From: Beaufortia kweichowensis | Taxonomy: Eukaryota > Chordata > Actinopteri > Cypriniformes > Gastromyzontidae | Reading direction: 5' to 3' | Length of the DNA stretch: 64,000 bases | Assembly: GCA_019155185.1 (NCBI GenBank) | Contig: CM032802.1 | Coordinates: forward strand, 16,642,425 to 16,706,424 | In this document: positions 1 to 14,600 of the stretch, piece after piece | Layout of the letters: each line of letters starts with the position of its first letter | Position numbering within the stretch: the first letter of the stretch is position 1 | Position numbers and translations under genes: made by a program | Notes under the pieces: generated by a model | The model's input: only the letters and a program-made list of their open reading frames with translations | The model's database searches: none | What the model was told of the DNA's origin: nothing

Positions 1-1974
1 AGATCAAAACAATTATTATTTTTATTTGAGGTGCTTGGCATTGCTATTAATATATTCTTGAATATTATTTAATATTTATTGTAAGTGTTCCTACATGCAT
101 TTGTACTACGATCATAAATAATATCTCTTATGTCGCTTGTTTGGGAGAGTGATATTTCTTTTCTTTAAAATCTTACAATTTTCCACATATACCTACATTT
201 TAGAGTCAGGACAATAAACAACACCTAAGCACCAATATTTCAACCACATAGCAGTAAAGACCCCTTTTAACAACTTATTAACCGCATGATGCACTGACAA
301 AATATCCTGTTGTACCAATCACAAAAAGAAACATTTTCCTAACAATTTTGCAAATGCTTTTGTAAACTAGAGCGTCTTCATAGATTATGGCAAAAAAGGA
401 ATTAGAAAGTATAGTTTAAATTAAGAATTGTACAGTTTCGTTTTTCACAATTTCTTTTTAATTACTATACATAAACTGGTTCAAAGCATTTTCCCAGGCT
501 CCTGAGTTCAAATCGGAGTAGTCCTAAACCTCGAGGCGCTTTAGTTCTCTCTGTCCAACATGGAAACTCATATCCTGCATTGGTCTGTTATGCCCTGGGC
601 CGCTGCACCTGGATACTGCGTGTGGCAAGCCTGAGGCTCTGAATGCTGAAGTCATGACTTACAGGTGATGCTTCTACCTAAGATGTTATCATGAGCTGGT
701 GTCAAATTTGAGTCAGTGATTTAAAGGCAAAAGTATGTAATGTTTTGTCATGTTTGGGGTCATTTTGTGGTGAACTCTATTGGATGATGGTTTGTTTATA
801 CAATATAATATTTATAGGTTAAACCAAAAATACCTTTGCCTTATTGCCTATAAGCATCTGGTATTAGCAATAATATAATAATATTTTTCTTGCTATTTTT
901 TGCACAATTAACGGCAGATCCGTAATGGCCCAGATTAAACAACACTCCTAGAGAAAACTCACATCACATATACTGACTCACAACAAGATGTGAATAACTA
1001 GAAACTACATTTAGTCCTCTGCCTTGTGTTATATGATTAATAGGGTAAAATGAAGTGAGTTTGTTTAACTAAAATATATTGTGGTAACCATGGTATTTCT
1101 GCCAAAATACAACATCAGTTTGTCATCACATCAGTTCTTCTCAAGTCCACACAGGTGTCCGAGCAGAGATGTCTCGGCATGAACAACTGTAGCTCATTAC
1201 ATGAATGCCTTTCATGTCTGACAAACAAAGGGTGTCCAAAGACTTTTTGTCTTGAGCGGTATATCCTGTCCTAAATAACTTTTTAAAAAATGCATATACC
1301 TTAGATATTTGTGGAAAAGGTGTGGAGAAAGTTTTCTTATTCTTGATATTTAAGTATAAAATAATCTTCTTAAAAATATCTTTTAAACATTTAAATTGTG
1401 AAAAAACTGTATGATTAAACACAATGACACTGAATGTTATTAACACATTGGCAAAATCATAGAAAGTTACAGTGTTGATGCATGTTCCACAAGTTCATAT
1501 CAAATTTATACTAAAGGAATTTGATAGAATATGGTACAAATGCTTATTTACAGCATATTTATTTTGTTAAAAGCTATTTTTCATATTATCGTTAAATAAT
1601 ATCACTGTAAAATATGTTGGAAAGTTTTCTCTGCTTAGTTTCGTATGGATATGCTGCGTCACTATTCACCTCTATCGTCACTATCTACTTATGCATGAAA
1701 CTCTTTTTACAAAAACATGGAAATCATAAAAATAAGGTTTTATCACAATATTACAATTAAATGACCATAGAATACTTGATATACATGGTGAATACTTTAA
1801 TTACTTTATGCGGATGTTTACATTTTATTTACATTTTTGTCATAAAACCAAAATAAAATTGAATTTCTTTGTTTAATTTGAAAACCAGTGTGAATGAGTT
1901 TCTCACTATGACCTAAAATGTATTTTACTGATATTTTATAATATCCGTTTACCTAACGAAAGCGCGTACCTTGA

Positions 1975-2530
1975 TGACGTCATTGTCAAGACAGTGACAT
2001 AATCTTTAATGTGAAAAAACCGCGCCATCATCCACTGTCTAAGCAGTTATTTAATGATTTAATTAATCTATATTTGCTTACTATTTTGTTTGTTTCAATG
2101 TAAACAATTAATGTTTGACTAAATTACAGAAAATAGAATATGGTATTAAAAGATGGTTTCAGTCTCTCTTAATTCCTCTTTAAACAACTATATTAAGTAC
2201 TTTTCAGCTTTCTCTGTGAGTGTGTGATGTGAAGTTGAATAAGTTTGTTGGGGTGACAGCTCTTGGCAGGAGAGCGCTATGTTTTATTCAACACGCTGAG
2301 GTGATAAGAGGGGAAGTGTGATTATGATAGCGATCGGTCACGCGTCGATACAGTCTCCCTCGCGCGCGCAACGCGATACTGCCGTCCGGCGCGCGGGGCC
2401 ATCGATCGCGCGGGCGCGCGGTAACTCAACACGCCGCAGTTTGTTTTCAAGCAGCATCACAGGCGCGAGATCAGGTGCCACTGAAGAGCCCGAGGTGACG
2501 GGACACTTCATCTGCACACACTGCCCTTAA
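1975..2530. promoter_or_regulatory. CpG-rich patch with CRE palindrome
   Basis: A full TGACGTCA site lies at 1975-1982. About 300 bases further on, 2330-2430 is dense in CG dinucleotides (runs such as CGCGCGCGC), far above the surrounding AT-rich sequence. In vertebrates such patches often mark promoters. No coding exon is visible next to it, so the gene served could lie to the left of the window or be non-coding. The 70-codon frame through it looks like a by-product of the GC content. Confidence 0.35.
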
Positions 2531-2845
2531 ACTCGGATGCTCTCACCCCACGACTCATGTCTGTTCTCTTTGTAAAATATATTTTCATCTCTGCGACTTT
2601 TAAACGGTGAATATACATTAAATAAATCGCAATGCTCAGGTGTTTTCTTAACAAAATGAATGATGTCACTTTTTGGAGGATGTCATTACGGAACTATAAA
2701 AAACAACTGCAAGAAAAAAGACCAAAACACACGTTTTAGCACAAGTGTCAGTTGAGATGCGAAACAACCATCAACCAATCAAGTACTTAGGTTTTATTAA
2801 GACAACCAAGAAATGCATACAATTTGTAGCTATGAATAGTCTACA

Positions 2846-2896
2846 TTTACATTTATCTGACGCTTTTATCCAAAGCGACTTACAATAGTAGGAGAC
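2846..2896. repeat. Fish SINE/LINE-tail fragment
   Basis: The segment contains ACATTTATCTGACGCTTTT followed by ATCCAAAGCGACTTAC. This is the conserved tail seen in many fish retroposons. The reverse-orientation equivalent (GATAAAAGCATCTGCCGAAT) ends the SINE at 22.1-22.24 kb. Confidence 0.5.
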
Positions 2897-4556
2897 AATG
2901 AAGCGACACATCAGAAGCGGCAACAAAACTAATTTCAGCTAAATTTACAATGTTTTGCAGTGCTAGATAAGTACCTGTAGAGGAAAGAAGAGAGGGTTTT
3001 TTTAAATACAGTCTAAAATACACCCTCAACATTTGACTTTTTCATAGTGTCCACAGTTATTTTTTGTACTGGATAAAAAGTGCCATTAAACACTTAAAGC
3101 TAATAAATAAACTATTAAGTTAAAACTATTAAATAAAACTTATTATGTTTAAAATATTTAAATTTGATATAAAACGAAGAAATACCTGAAATATTAGTAA
3201 GTTGTCGAAAGTGCATACATCTCTACAAAAGGATTTACAACATAATGATGGTGCACAAACAACAATGCAATTCGAATTAATATCTTATGGCACAAAAACG
3301 AATTGTTTAATGGACCAAAAAAGTTATTTTAAGCAATCAGACCTAATATAAAACATTAATACCTAAACATTCCTGTTTTAGAAGATAAAAGATGGTGAAC
3401 ATTTGTTAAATCTTGTTGGCTTTGTATCCTGTTAATTGTTTAGTCAAAAAACAAAACAGACAAAAAACAAAACAATACTTTGCTACTAATTTTTGACCCT
3501 TTTTTATTTTATTGATATTACCTCAGCTGTAAAGTCTAAATAGCAGGTGTCTGTTATTTCTGCTGTAAATGAATGTATTATACACCGCCATCTGCTGGTG
3601 AACACCAACTTTTTTACTGTCAAAGTACAGCGAAAGATTGTCCACCAGGTGGCATACATTAACCACGCATTATATAAATTTGCAATACTTGATCATTTGC
3701 TAATGAATTTGCTAATAAATAGAAAATTCATTTATAAAAAGCATGTAAGTAAAACATTTTTGTATGCATGTTTAATAATAATGAGAATACTCGCATATTG
3801 CTTAAGCGTCAAAAGCTTGGTGTGTTTTTGGACTCTCCCCAGTTTCCCTTTAGTTGTCTGTTAGCTGTCTGCCAACATGAAACATAAACAATATACATTA
3901 TTTAATATATATACATCATATATACATTATTTGATATAGTTTTAAAAATGTTTTTCTTTACATTTCCCCCACACACTGTGCTCTGCCTCATGATTGAATA
4001 CAGTCAGAGGTACCACACAATTCAGAAAGATTATAAAGAACGTTATGAGTTTCTGAATATTGTGTGTCTTCTGAACGAGGCCTGAGGAAACTGTGCCATG
4101 AGGCAGAGCCAGAATGAGAGTATGTAAAAGTGGCTCAATGGAGGAGGGGTGAGCCTAAAATTACAACTCACTGGTTTCCTTTAGATAAGACGCTTACATA
4201 GCTGTCTGATGCATATAAAACATTAAACATGCACAAAGACACCACAGATGCTTTTAATTTAATAGCTGAAGCCCTCTATATTATAATTTTCTCCTCTGAA
4301 CCATTAAATAAATCAAACGCTTCACTGAGCAAAAAATCTGATTATGTAATTATCAAACGCTTACATAATTACATGGAATCATGTGTGTAAAAAACATTTA
4401 TAATATGGTATTTGATTTTTATTTCAAGATTTATTTTGAAAAGGGCTTCCATAATATATAATACATTTGATATTATTGCATAGAAACGTTGAGCCATGTG
4501 TTGTGGAAAGAAAAGCATACATATTTGAATACATTATTGAATATGTGATGCATATA

Positions 4557-5062
4557 CAGTACCAGTCAAACAATTTAAAAATGTTAGATTTTTTTCGACA
4601 CATTTTAGAATAGTTGTAAACTCATCAAAACCATGAAATAACACTGTAACTGTGGGAATTATGTTATGATTAAAAACATCCAAAATAAATGAAGACTATG
4701 TTATATTTTATCATGTTAAAAAGTAATCACCGTTTGATTACTAGAATTTGCAAAATCACACTCTTGACATTTTATCATTCAGCTTCTTGAGGTCTGAGAA
4801 GCTTTTTAAACATGAATTTCTATCTATGCTGGAATCTTATTGTCTGCTTTTTATTCATTATTTGCTCCAGGAAATCAATTTCAAAAGTATTTATTTAAAA
4901 TAAAACTTAAGTTTTCTAATTTAAGATATTAATATGTTGGCACAACTATATTTGTGTCTACAAAAGTCATTTTAAACATTGCAACATACACCTTCAGGTT
5001 AAATTGTATAGGATCATAAAAAACATTTTTGTTAATTGTGTCTTAACTTTTGACTGGTACTG
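4557..5062. mobile_element. Tc1/mariner-like miniature element, TA target sites
   Basis: The ends are inverted repeats: CAGTACCAGTCAAA on the left and TTTTGACTGGTACTG on the right, each flanked by TA (4555-4556 and 5063-5064). The 506-bp interior is AT-rich with no transposase frame. The TA duplication and ends fit a non-autonomous Tc1/mariner-type element. Confidence 0.8.
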
Positions 5063-5109
5063 TACAATTTTATACCTGGGGACATAAAAGTTACATCACA
5101 AAATGTTAG

Positions 5110-5644
5110 TCAGATGAATATACAGTAATTCTCTGGAGTCCGGCCGCTAGGGAGTGGAGGAGTGTGTGTGTGTCCGCTCGGGAGGGGGAGACAGACGAGA
5201 ATGAACGCTTTTCCTCGGAGTTGAGGAGCAGGTTGGGCTTCGGTCACGAATAAACGATAACAGACCGGCGAACAACAGCGTTTGAACACCGGGAAGCTCC
5301 ACAAACAGACGAACGCATGGACACGACGACATGAAGCGGTATCTGTGTCGACTTTACCGGGATCTTCAGCAAGACATGAGTCCACGATACTGATTGGAGT
5401 TGACACCAGCCTAGCTCCAGTAGCAACTCTCTCCACACTTCACCTCCAACCCCCTCCTTCACTCCTAAACCAGGAAATCAACGTGCTGTGGCGCTTGTCC
5501 TTCTTCCCATAGATTCAAGAAAAACACCAGAGCCCGGAGTGGCGTTATCGATGAAGATCTCGTCGGTATCGTCGTTTTCTCTCGTGTCGTTGCCTTCGGA
5601 AGTTCGGCTTTACGTCTGAAACGGATCCGCGCTGTCTGCGAACA
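5110..5644 (+). promoter_or_regulatory. vasp: vasp promoter and 5' UTR
   Basis: This CpG-containing, higher-GC stretch directly precedes the start codon at 5645 and ends in an exon whose coding part is only ATGAG before the GT donor at 5650. The start of transcription cannot be fixed by eye. Short upstream frames exist (for example from 5282), so the leader may contain upstream ORFs. Confidence 0.6.
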
Positions 5645-8600
5645 ATGAGGTAAAGCGTGTCAAATCAGATTTGTTACGCGCGCTTTGTGTGCTGTTTGTT
5701 CTGCTCGCTGCACTGTAACACGTTATAAACATTGTATTTGGCGCCATAATGATCGCGAGAGGCCGTTTGTGTGTGAGTTTATCGCGTGTAGAGTTCACTT
5801 TCTGCGCCTACTTCTCTTACTCGCATCTGCTGGAGGTGGATCTCCACAGGCACAAGTGTTTCTGTTGGATTAGACGGTCAAAGAAAGATCCAGCCGTTTT
5901 GTTTCGACTTTGACAGTCTGTCAAGTGTTTGTTGCTTTCTTTAATACGGTTGTTGCATTGAAATAGTTTCTCGTTTTGCACCACATTTTGTCAAAGTAAT
6001 TTGATGCCCGTTTAAACCATTTATTGTTATTATTACTATAAACCATTTATTAGAAAATTTAAATGTGGAGACTTGTTTAAGTAGTAGTAGTAGTTTTTAA
6101 GGAATAAGGTGCACCTGTGGACTACATATGGTCTTTTGCGTTTAAAACTTTGTTTTGCACAACAACACAAAAATAAATCAACTGGTGTCGATAACTGTGT
6201 CCTCAGGCGGTATCAACGTAAGTGTTTATTTTACATGTTAAAATGCTGCTGTCACACGGTAAACTAAATACCTGTGGCCCTTTGTAACACGTAGCCAGTG
6301 CTCTTGTGTGCCCTCCCTGTTTTCTTTAGGTGTGTTCGACTTCACGCAGCGGCTGCGCAGACCGATCAGCGCGTGACATCAAACTAACGCGAGACCGTTT
6401 TTAAAGCACAGCTTTGAAATCGCTCTCGCGAGACTTTTATACGCTGAAATGGCTACGCAGCGCTGCGTAAAGGATTTTCTCTATTGAAGTTGCTCAGCCT
6501 GAAGCGAATTGACTAATCGTACTATGATGTAGGCCTGGCTCATGAATAAATAAATAGTTACGCGATGTTCAATCAACAGGGAGCGTCCGGTATTAACGTA
6601 ATAATGATGAAAATCAAGCCCTTTCTGTAGCAGGGCTGGTGAATTGGAGGTCAGAGCTGCACCCGGAACTAACATTTGCTCCATGTGTTTTTTAGTGTGG
6701 AGCACTGGAGCCTGATAATACTACATCCTGCTCACCCTTTGTAATGTGCAGTTAGAGAAGTCACTGTTACTGAGCACTAAACTGAACTAAAGTAGTTTAG
6801 TTTATTGTTATGCTGCTCTTAAGTTGGAACAAGGATACAATGGAAACAAAAGCACATTATATAAACAACATATTAATATTTTAGAGACAAAGCTACCAAT
6901 GTATTGAACCATCTGTTTATATTTTACTAAACCCCTGTTGATGTTGTGGATGTTTTTAAGACACAACGTACTTTGTAGGATTTTAGTGAGAAGAGATTTA
7001 GAAAACATAAAATAGTTTTTTGATTTTCACGTGCACATTTATGAGGAATATGAACTGTTGTTTTGTTGTTGTTTTTTCTCATGTCTAACGGTTTGCTTAA
7101 TATGCTTTGCACTTAAAAGGATAATTCACTTTTAAAAAAAAGATGTGTAATGGTTAGTGCTGTTCTTCAGAAAACCAACCAAATGGTGCTATTTATTGCT
7201 TCACCTGATAACCGATTAACTAGAAGTGTAAAGTAAGATGTGTAAAAAATACAGGTTGAGCAGATGTGACACAAAAAAGTGAGAAGTGACGCATTGCAAC
7301 AGGAAAGCGTCTAATCTATAAAACTATATTCAGTGCTTTTGTAAAAGAGGAAACGCCTGCATCTACATGTTCTTATCTGGAGAATTTAAAACTCTTTCGC
7401 CAACAAGAATCCACAACAAGAATACTACAACCTGCGTGACAAGTTTTATCATAATTGCATCTCTCAGATCTGTCTTTCAAAGTATGTTCAAATGGCAGTT
7501 TTGGATTGTGTTAGCCAGCATGGGCTGCATGTCATGTTAGTATTATGACACACAGGAAACTGGACTTGGGGAGACTTGCCGAGTTCATCTGGGTCAGTTC
7601 TGATATACAACCATCAGCTTACTGTTTGAATCTGCTTGCATAATAGGTGAAGAATGGAATGTTGTCGTGTTTACAAGTTTATTATCCTGTCATGTTGATG
7701 TCAACACCAAAAGTACTGGTCGGTTAGCACCTCGTTTCAAATTTCACTAGGCCCCCAACACAACAATGGCTTTTTAAACTGACCTCATCATTTGGGAGGC
7801 CCAGCATTGAATTCATGGGAACCCAGGCTATGTCATTGACCTCCTGTCCCTGGGTTAAGTTCACTAAATAATCAAACTTCCAGTGTTGTTTCAACACACT
7901 ACATTCTTCTGCTTTTATAAAGAGGAAGTGTGTAAATGCTGAACCACTGGTAGTGGTAAATGGAATTGCCAGGCTTCAAGAAAATGGATTGTCTGACATT
8001 TCACTTGCCCCACCACAAAAATGCATTTTAGCAATATATTTGTATATGTTCAAAAATAAATTGTTCTTTACATTTTTCTTGCTTTTCGTTAGAAAATACG
8101 ACTGCAAAAATAGCTGGAACTTTGTACATCTATGAAGGAACTCCATAGGAAGTTCATAAACATTATAGTGTTCATGACACAACATTAAGACTATCACAAG
8201 TCATTAAAAGCACATGCACATCAAAATATTATGTGTAATATTAAATGTGTGTATTGGTTTGCAATATTTGAATGATTTAAGTAATTTAAAAAGTGATGTA
8301 TTGTTAAGGTTTTAGGTCAATGCAGATAGCAGAGAGTGACACTTTTCGTCAAGCATGTATGTTGGTTAGTTCATTTTCAGTTTTTAATATAATTTAAATT
8401 GATTTAAACTACAGTTTTTTTAAAGATATTTTTAAAAATATCATTAACATATTGTTTATTCCTTTTTTGTTTATTTGTATTCTTGAGTCTTTTATTATTC
8501 CATCAATATATAGTTTGTCATGATTAGATTAGAATTCAACTATGAAATATTAAGTGAATGGGAAATATCATGAGCATTATTGCATATCATATATCACATT

Positions 8601-11600
8601 ATTTAGCATGGAATTGGGGCTAGTAACACTGCAGTCAGCTAGCTTGATATTTTCTCACTTTCTTTATTCTTGAGTGGTAATCAAAATTCAGGTTGTACAG
8701 CGATACGAACATAACTACATTGAATGAGAGGGCGCGGCTGCTGCTTCTCTGCATTTAAAGATGGGGGAGTGTTTCTTTTTGCGATTGTCTTGCTTTGTGA
8801 TGCAAATCATTTTTTGTTGTAAAATGACATATAAACGCACAGGTGGTCCACATCTGCCCATCACAGCTTCCTCAATCCTGTTTGTTCCTCTTTGTATTTC
8901 TATCGCTCAAAAATCCTGTCGCTCTCAAAGTGCTTGTGTGATTAATAACCGCACCGTGATTCACTTCTGTTATCAGGCTGGTGACCGTAAGGGCCTCGCC
9001 CAGCATGTTTTTATCTAAATGACTTCCACACTAGCGGTTCTCTAGGCCAAAGGGCTTTAGGGTGGCGCTGCTGGTGGCTTTTTGGCCCATACCAGATGCT
9101 TCAGTGCTGGCCTTCTGCTGCCAGTATTTAATTTATCAGGATTCTGTGTGGTGACAGATCATTTTGAGATACTGAACTGCTAGCACGGAATGTTAGTGGT
9201 TAACCGATATGTTTTGTTTTTGTGTCAGATATCGATAACAGGAGAACAGACTTGCTGATGGCTGATGATATATATGCATAGTAGTACCTAATAACAATAA
9301 ATACAGTGTACTTAAATTGCTTAAATCATACTGAACACTCATTTTATACAGTATTTACTCCGAATTCTGTTTACCAAGAACTGTTTAGTTCATTCTTTAT
9401 AAAGATTTTGGTTTATTTAGGCATGAGCAAAGTGTTATATCACAGGAAGAGTCATTTTATTGCATGATGTTATCACAGTATATGATGCTGACAGCTACAT
9501 AATAATATTAAACACGGTGTATGTTGGTTAGCTACGCTGATGTACGGACAATGCTCTATTTGTCTTTGACATGTCCTGTGGGTCTTCACAGTATTGATTG
9601 AGTATTGTATGCAGTGAGCAGATGTTACACCCGAACAACACTGGACATTACTTGAACTAGATCGTTCTTATTTTGTCAGGTTTCTCAATAATCAGTGTGA
9701 CTTAGAAGAAGCTGTGTGTATTTGTTTCTAATGACTTCAGCTAAGGGTACAATTCGTTTAGGATAACGCTTAATGCCTAAAGGAACACAGTGATGGTAGA
9801 GCTGTAGAGCAAGATACAAGACATGAAATTTAATTTTAGAAACAAAGTGGCAATAAAAAAGTCATGCTTTAGAAACGCTGCATTACACTAATGGAAGAAA
9901 CTATTTTTTTTTAATGGGAAATCCATAGGAAAAAAATTATTTTTATGTTTATATGCAAATTAGCATGTAGGGATGCCAGTTTTGGGATATTTTGAACCCG
10001 ACATAGTTTCACAAGTACGAATTTAAAACAAATGCATAACGTGTCTTGACTACAACTATTTTATGCAGTTCAGGAAAAGTGGTTTCTATTGAAAAGAATA
10101 ACTTCCTTTCGCAACTTTTAATGTTTAACCTGCAAAAACAAATATATTACACACTAACAAAAAGTAAAATTAAAAAATGGGGTGCTCTTTGCCATTCTTC
10201 TTTTTTTATTGCTATCACATGTAAATGATGGTGCATTTCTGTTTAGAAAATGATTTTCTCAATCTTAAAAATATGAAGAAATGTGTATGGAGCTTATAGA
10301 TAAACGAGACAAACACTCGACCTGTACCACAGTACGGTTACAGCGACTGGAAAATAGTCAAATTATGCAAATTGCCTGATTTTGTACTAATAGAGGAGTC
10401 CAGTCCTGCTTACCAGCGGCTTTAAACACAGATCAGTGACTCGGTTCTATTTAACAAGAGATCTTATATTTTGCTACACTGTAATGCTTTACCCTGTGAG
10501 GAATTTTGTTTTGTTCGGATGATACATGTGAAAGGTTTTTAATAAAGTGAGACAGTACAGCTTGGCATGGCGTAAGAAAGAAAGAGACAGAAAGGAATGA
10601 ATGTTTATTATGGTGTTTAAAAGATTGTATTGTGAGCAACATAAGTGTCTGTTTAACATAAGTAATCTATTTATATTGGACATCAAGTGGCGAGACAACA
10701 CATAATTCTTTATTGTACAAAAAGGAACAAAATTGTTCTTAAATTTAAACAGTGAAACTTCATTAAGAATAGCATTTACTGCAGGCTGAATTTAAACTGT
10801 GAGACGTACACTTGATTAGTAAGGTTGTGTTTTTCTGACAGTTGTGCTATTAAAGGGCAATATAATTCTTGGTCGAACATGAAATGGAAAACTGTGGGTA
10901 GTTCTTCTTCTGTGTGCCGCTGTAATGTTAGCTGGCGACTGTCTGTCAGCTTTAAAAATGGTTTCATTTAAAAAGGCTTAAACTAGAAGATCTTCATTCC
11001 AAAATTCATAAATGTTAGATTAGAGAGATTGTGTGTGCACTGCAAGATTTTCTCAGGAATCTCTAAAGAATTAGTTTATTTTAAGGATGGTGTTTTTGCT
11101 TATTTGTTGAATATGTGAAGTAGAGCATTATGCCTTGTGTCCATATATAGATATAATAATCTTTAATATTGTTTAGATTAAAATTCAAAAACCACTTTTA
11201 GTAAAAATAAGTCAGTCCTAGTTAGTTCTAACTTCCAGTTCCATTTTTTTAAAATCCACTGATGGATTTACCTAAAAATTGGTTTAACACATTTTTTAAT
11301 ATTTTCATGTTATATTCTGTGTCATAAAACACGCCAAGAATGCCCCACTGGTAAGTTTTTAAAGCTTTAATGTTTCTTAAAAAGTTGGTTGTTAACTAGG
11401 GGTGTGAATTGGCACTGGTTTCACGATTCAATTCGATTACGATTATCATATCAACGATTCGATTCAATTCGATTTCACGATGCATTCTTTGCAACCTCGG
11501 TTTTCAATAATCCTGCACATGGCTACATTTTCATCAGTAAATAGTCTACAAGCAGTCAGATATATGAACTCCCTTTTTATTTTATCTGCTTCAAATGAAA

Positions 11601-14600
11601 CTTAAGTCTGAACAGAGTAAATACACTAGTAAATGAACACTAATAGTAAGTGAACACTAGTAAATAAATACTAAAGGCACATGAAACTGTCAAGTACTGA
11701 ATGCATTTAAAGTGCAGTGTACTACTTCAAAAAGTATTTAAAAGTTAACAAATGTATAAAAATTAAGTTAATTTATAACCCAAAATAAATAGTACAGTCT
11801 TCAAAACAAAAACTTTCTGCACAGCTCTAATATACAACATAAAATCAAATAAATATAAAATAACAGCACTGGGCACTTCCTGAATGTAGCAAACATTAAA
11901 CTAAATTTAAGTCTGCACACAACAGACAACAGAGCATTTAGAACTAATAAATACTAGTAAACACTGCAGTGCTCTAACATACAAAATAAAAGCAAATAAC
12001 AAATATAAAATAACAGCTCTGGGCACAGGGTACTTCCTGAATCTTGTCAGGAAGTACCCTTGTGTCTTGTCCAGCTCGTTGTGCCTATCAATTCGTTCAT
12101 AAAAACCAAAATGTGCAGATTTAAAATTTGTAGGTGCATTTTTTTTTAATATTCGCATCTGTGTTTCGCCTCCTTCCGCCATTTTAAACTCGCATGACTG
12201 ACACGCGTAAATGCGAATGACGTCATAGGCTATAATCGATTAAGGTCTATTACTGCATCAATGCAGAATCGTCCACATCCGCATCGCGATGCATCGATGC
12301 AACAATTAATTTCAACACCCCTATTGTTAACTAGTTGCTAAATGGGAAATTCATAATTCGTAATTACTACTTTGTTTATAGCATCATGTTAGCTTTTTAT
12401 CTCTAGCGATTTTAATAAATATGTTATGTTTATTAAAATAAACATAAGTCATAAATATGTTATGTTTATTTGTAAATATTATCTTGATAGACAGTAAATA
12501 TAAGTATCACAACGCTTTGTTAATCACAGAGCTTGTTTTTTGCGATTATCCAATAGCCTATGAGAAAAATCCTGTTTAACTTCCAGGTTAGCATGCAAAA
12601 AACATCATCTCTGTAGCACTCTATACACAACTATAGAATCAAGTTGCACTTTATTATTTATTTTCATTTAGAACTGTTTTTGTTTTTACTGACTAAACAG
12701 ACTTCTGACCCATTTTTGGGTCACTTTCTGTGGGGCCACCAGTTAAGAAACACTTGAGTATCATATGCATCCTCTCCTCACGTAACAGCAGACGAGGCTT
12801 GTGGGAACGGGTCAGACTGGGGTCAACTACTAGTTCGATTGGTCTCCATCAACCCCAAATGGAAATCGCTGAATAAAAATCCTTTTGAGTTACGTTTTCA
12901 GGAAACAATTTCTTTCAAGGAAGATCCTGGTGGAGGCACGAGTTGAAGCACAGTTAAAGAGACGGAGTAATTCCCAACATAACATCTGATGTTACGACTC
13001 GTGTCTGTTTCAAGTCATTTGAGTGTTGCAGCCGACTGGCTTGAGTAATTATAGACTTTCTTGTCTTAGCTTGTCCCGATTCTCTGTGGTATTTTTATGG
13101 CATTGGCTTATCATAAATCCTGCGAAATACAGCTCTAATGTTAACTTTACAGCTTACCCACAGGTATTGAAAAGCTCAGATGGATATTGATGTGAGGATA
13201 CAGATATTACAATGGCCGAAAATAGATGAAGAATATCTCCATAAATAATATGGCGGTGTCTCTGCTTGTGCTGTACTTTGTCATCCAAAATTGCAAACAT
13301 GTTTTGAAAAAGTAGGAAAACTCGACAAGAAACGCATTTAAAGAAACTGTTCACCCAAAAATGAATCAAAGGATGTTGGGTGGTGGATGAGGATACTTCC
13401 AATCTCAAAAAACAGACAAAATTCATCTAATTTGTGGTTCGAGCAATTTAACACAAGCATTATTAAATTGCATGATGAATAAATTGAGTATCGCAACAGA
13501 ATACAAAATTAGAAGTGAATGTCTTTCGTCTCTATTACGTGGCTTTAGAAGTCTTAAAATAGGCCGTGCATGTCATTTACAAGTATACAAGTAAAAGAAT
13601 TCCCCAGCTGATAATCTCACTTCTCTTTCTGTATTTAGCTGTAATAAGATGTCTCCGAGGTGAATGTGTATCTGTTAGATCAGTAGTGGGGGTCGTCCTG
13701 CGCCCTGCGGCGGCTCTGTTTGCTCACTGGTCTCTGTTCTGTTTGAAGCTGGGCATCGTGCCAGAGTCGTACTGCTTAGCTGGGACTTACAAAGCCTCGG
13801 TCACGCCCTCGCTGCTTTCTGATTGGTTCATTATCTGTCTTGATTGCGTTTGAATGGCTGGTGAAATGGTCCTTGTGCAGGATTAGCATCATGGACTGCC
13901 ACAGTTCTGCCTACAGAATCCTTTAGTGTTAAACGCTGGCTGGCAAAATCTGTCTTGTTCATTCTTTATGAAATGCTTGTGGGCGTTGGTTGTTTTTTTT
14001 ACACAGTGAATGTATTGAAAGTAGGACTGTCAAACGATTAATCGCGACTAATCACATCCAGAATAAAAGTTTGTGTTATATGTCTGTGTACTGTGTATAT
14101 TAATTTTGTATTTATAAACACATACATGCATATATTTAAGAAAATATAAAAATTAATACATGCTTATGTATAATTTAGATTATTGGTAAATATAAATAAG
14201 TACATCTGAATATTTCCTGAATATGTGTGTGTGTGTGTGTGTGTCTGTGTGTGTGTTTTCTTAAAAATGTATATGCACAGTACACAGACATATATTATGT
14301 AAACACTAACTTATTATTCTTTTTTAATGCGATTAATCGCAGTTAGTCATGAGTCTTAGTCTTGAACCTCTCTACTGCGTTTCAGCATTACAACTGAATT
14401 GTTTACTGAATTGTTATTAAAAGTTTTAACCAGAGGTTGTTCAAACTATACAATACCCTCTGTAGTCTTTCAGTCTGAGCTTTATGCTTGTTATTGTAAA
14501 TGCTTTGAAGTCTCTATGAAACGATACTTGCGATTTTATTTATTGTATTTATATCTGTGATTCTAACTTCATATGCATGCAAAAATACACTACAGTTGGC

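Larger units (their letters stand above)
1..5100. other. Intergenic, AT-rich, no gene recognised
   Basis: No stretch translates into a recognisable protein, and the open frames are short and of low complexity. The interval holds a CRE-like palindrome with a CpG-rich patch (about 1.97-2.5 kb), a conserved fish repeat fragment near 2.85 kb and a TA-flanked miniature transposon at 4.56-5.06 kb. The rest is simple AT-rich sequence. A promoter or first exon of a left-hand neighbour cannot be excluded around 2.3 kb. Confidence 0.6.
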
